This document shows, piece after piece, positions 63,806 through 64,000 of a stretch of DNA of 64,000 nucleotides. Source of the DNA: Cymbidium sinense (taxonomy: Eukaryota > Streptophyta > Magnoliopsida > Asparagales > Orchidaceae); assembly GCA_021442155.1 (NCBI GenBank), contig CM038216.1, positions 152,111,009 to 152,175,008 on the forward strand, read 5' to 3'. Below the pieces are notes generated by a model. The model was not told the DNA's origin. It saw only the letters and a list, made by a program, of their open reading frames with translations, and made no database searches. Each line of letters starts with the position of its first letter. Positions within the stretch are counted from its first letter, which is position 1. The translations under genes were made by a program, and so were the position numbers.

Positions 63806-64000
63806 ACAAAGGGCATCCAATAGGTGTGGCATTGACAAGGCATGCACATATGTTATTTAACCAAAATGATCAATAATATTGAACAATCATAAGCAATAAA
63901 TGATCTACTCCAAGGTGTAGGAATCAAGAGCTTAGTGCAATGTGACTCCACTCATGTGAAAGACATAGAGTGAAAGAGGAATCACTAGGGCGAGTATGTG
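63806..64000 (-). repeat. 3' noncoding module next to LTR copy 4 (truncated by window end)
   Basis: Matches 42,734-42,932 ('aataggtgtgg', 'gagcttagtgcaatgtga', 'actcatgt'). Either it is the rest of a longer LTR, or a second element follows head-to-tail sharing this LTR. The window ends before this can be settled. Confidence 0.7.

Overview
This window is plant nuclear DNA made almost entirely of one family of very large LTR retrotransposon. I see no host gene, tRNA or rRNA. The evidence for a plant is a Ty3/gypsy pol remnant with motif wording typical of the plant Tat/Ogre-like lineage, an AT-rich and CpG-poor composition, and same-family self-nesting of the kind found in large plant genomes. 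I cannot name the species.

Left arm (1-18,235): LTR copies in + orientation, nested like Russian dolls. A strip of the element's 3' noncoding module (1-429 and about 17,008-18,235) is split by a solo LTR of about 8 kb (430-5,089 plus 13,682-17,007). That LTR is itself split by a second solo LTR (5,090-13,681), which is flanked by a TATAT duplication. The second LTR carries a 1.4-kb DNA transposon with long terminal inverted repeats (10,965-12,348).

Junction (about 18,235): orientation flips. Everything to the right is the same family on the - strand.

Right arm (18,236-64,000): an older LTR with its 3' noncoding module (18,236-28,460) is abutted by the terminus of a second LTR (28,461-35,422). 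That LTR is interrupted by a third copy at 35,423. The third copy is the only one with coding remnants here. Read 5' to 3' on the - strand it has: LTR (63,805-55,955), a degraded primer-binding site (about 55,950-55,930), a 2.6-kb leader full of stem-loops (55,450-53,540), gag (about 52,100-50,680), protease, reverse transcriptase (YVDD intact), RNase H and integrase (stop at 45,352), a 2.6-kb 3' module (45,313-42,734), and LTR (42,733-35,423). All coding parts are broken by many small deletions and frameshifts.

The LTR is about 7.3-7.6 kb by one boundary and about 9.9 kb by another. A full element would be about 28-31 kb. In element sense the LTR holds: a terminal palindrome, a zone packed with TTGACC/GGTCAA hexamers, ~170-bp tandem units, a G/C palindrome with a TATA core, a G-box-like hairpin, a long TTAATTAA-rich zone, one to three GC-richer 90-bp blocks, and in one subfamily a 14-bp-stem hairpin just before the 3' terminus.

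The most unusual feature is the leader: at least a dozen tandem stem-loops with a near-constant loop and stems that change on both sides together, as expected if base pairing is being kept.
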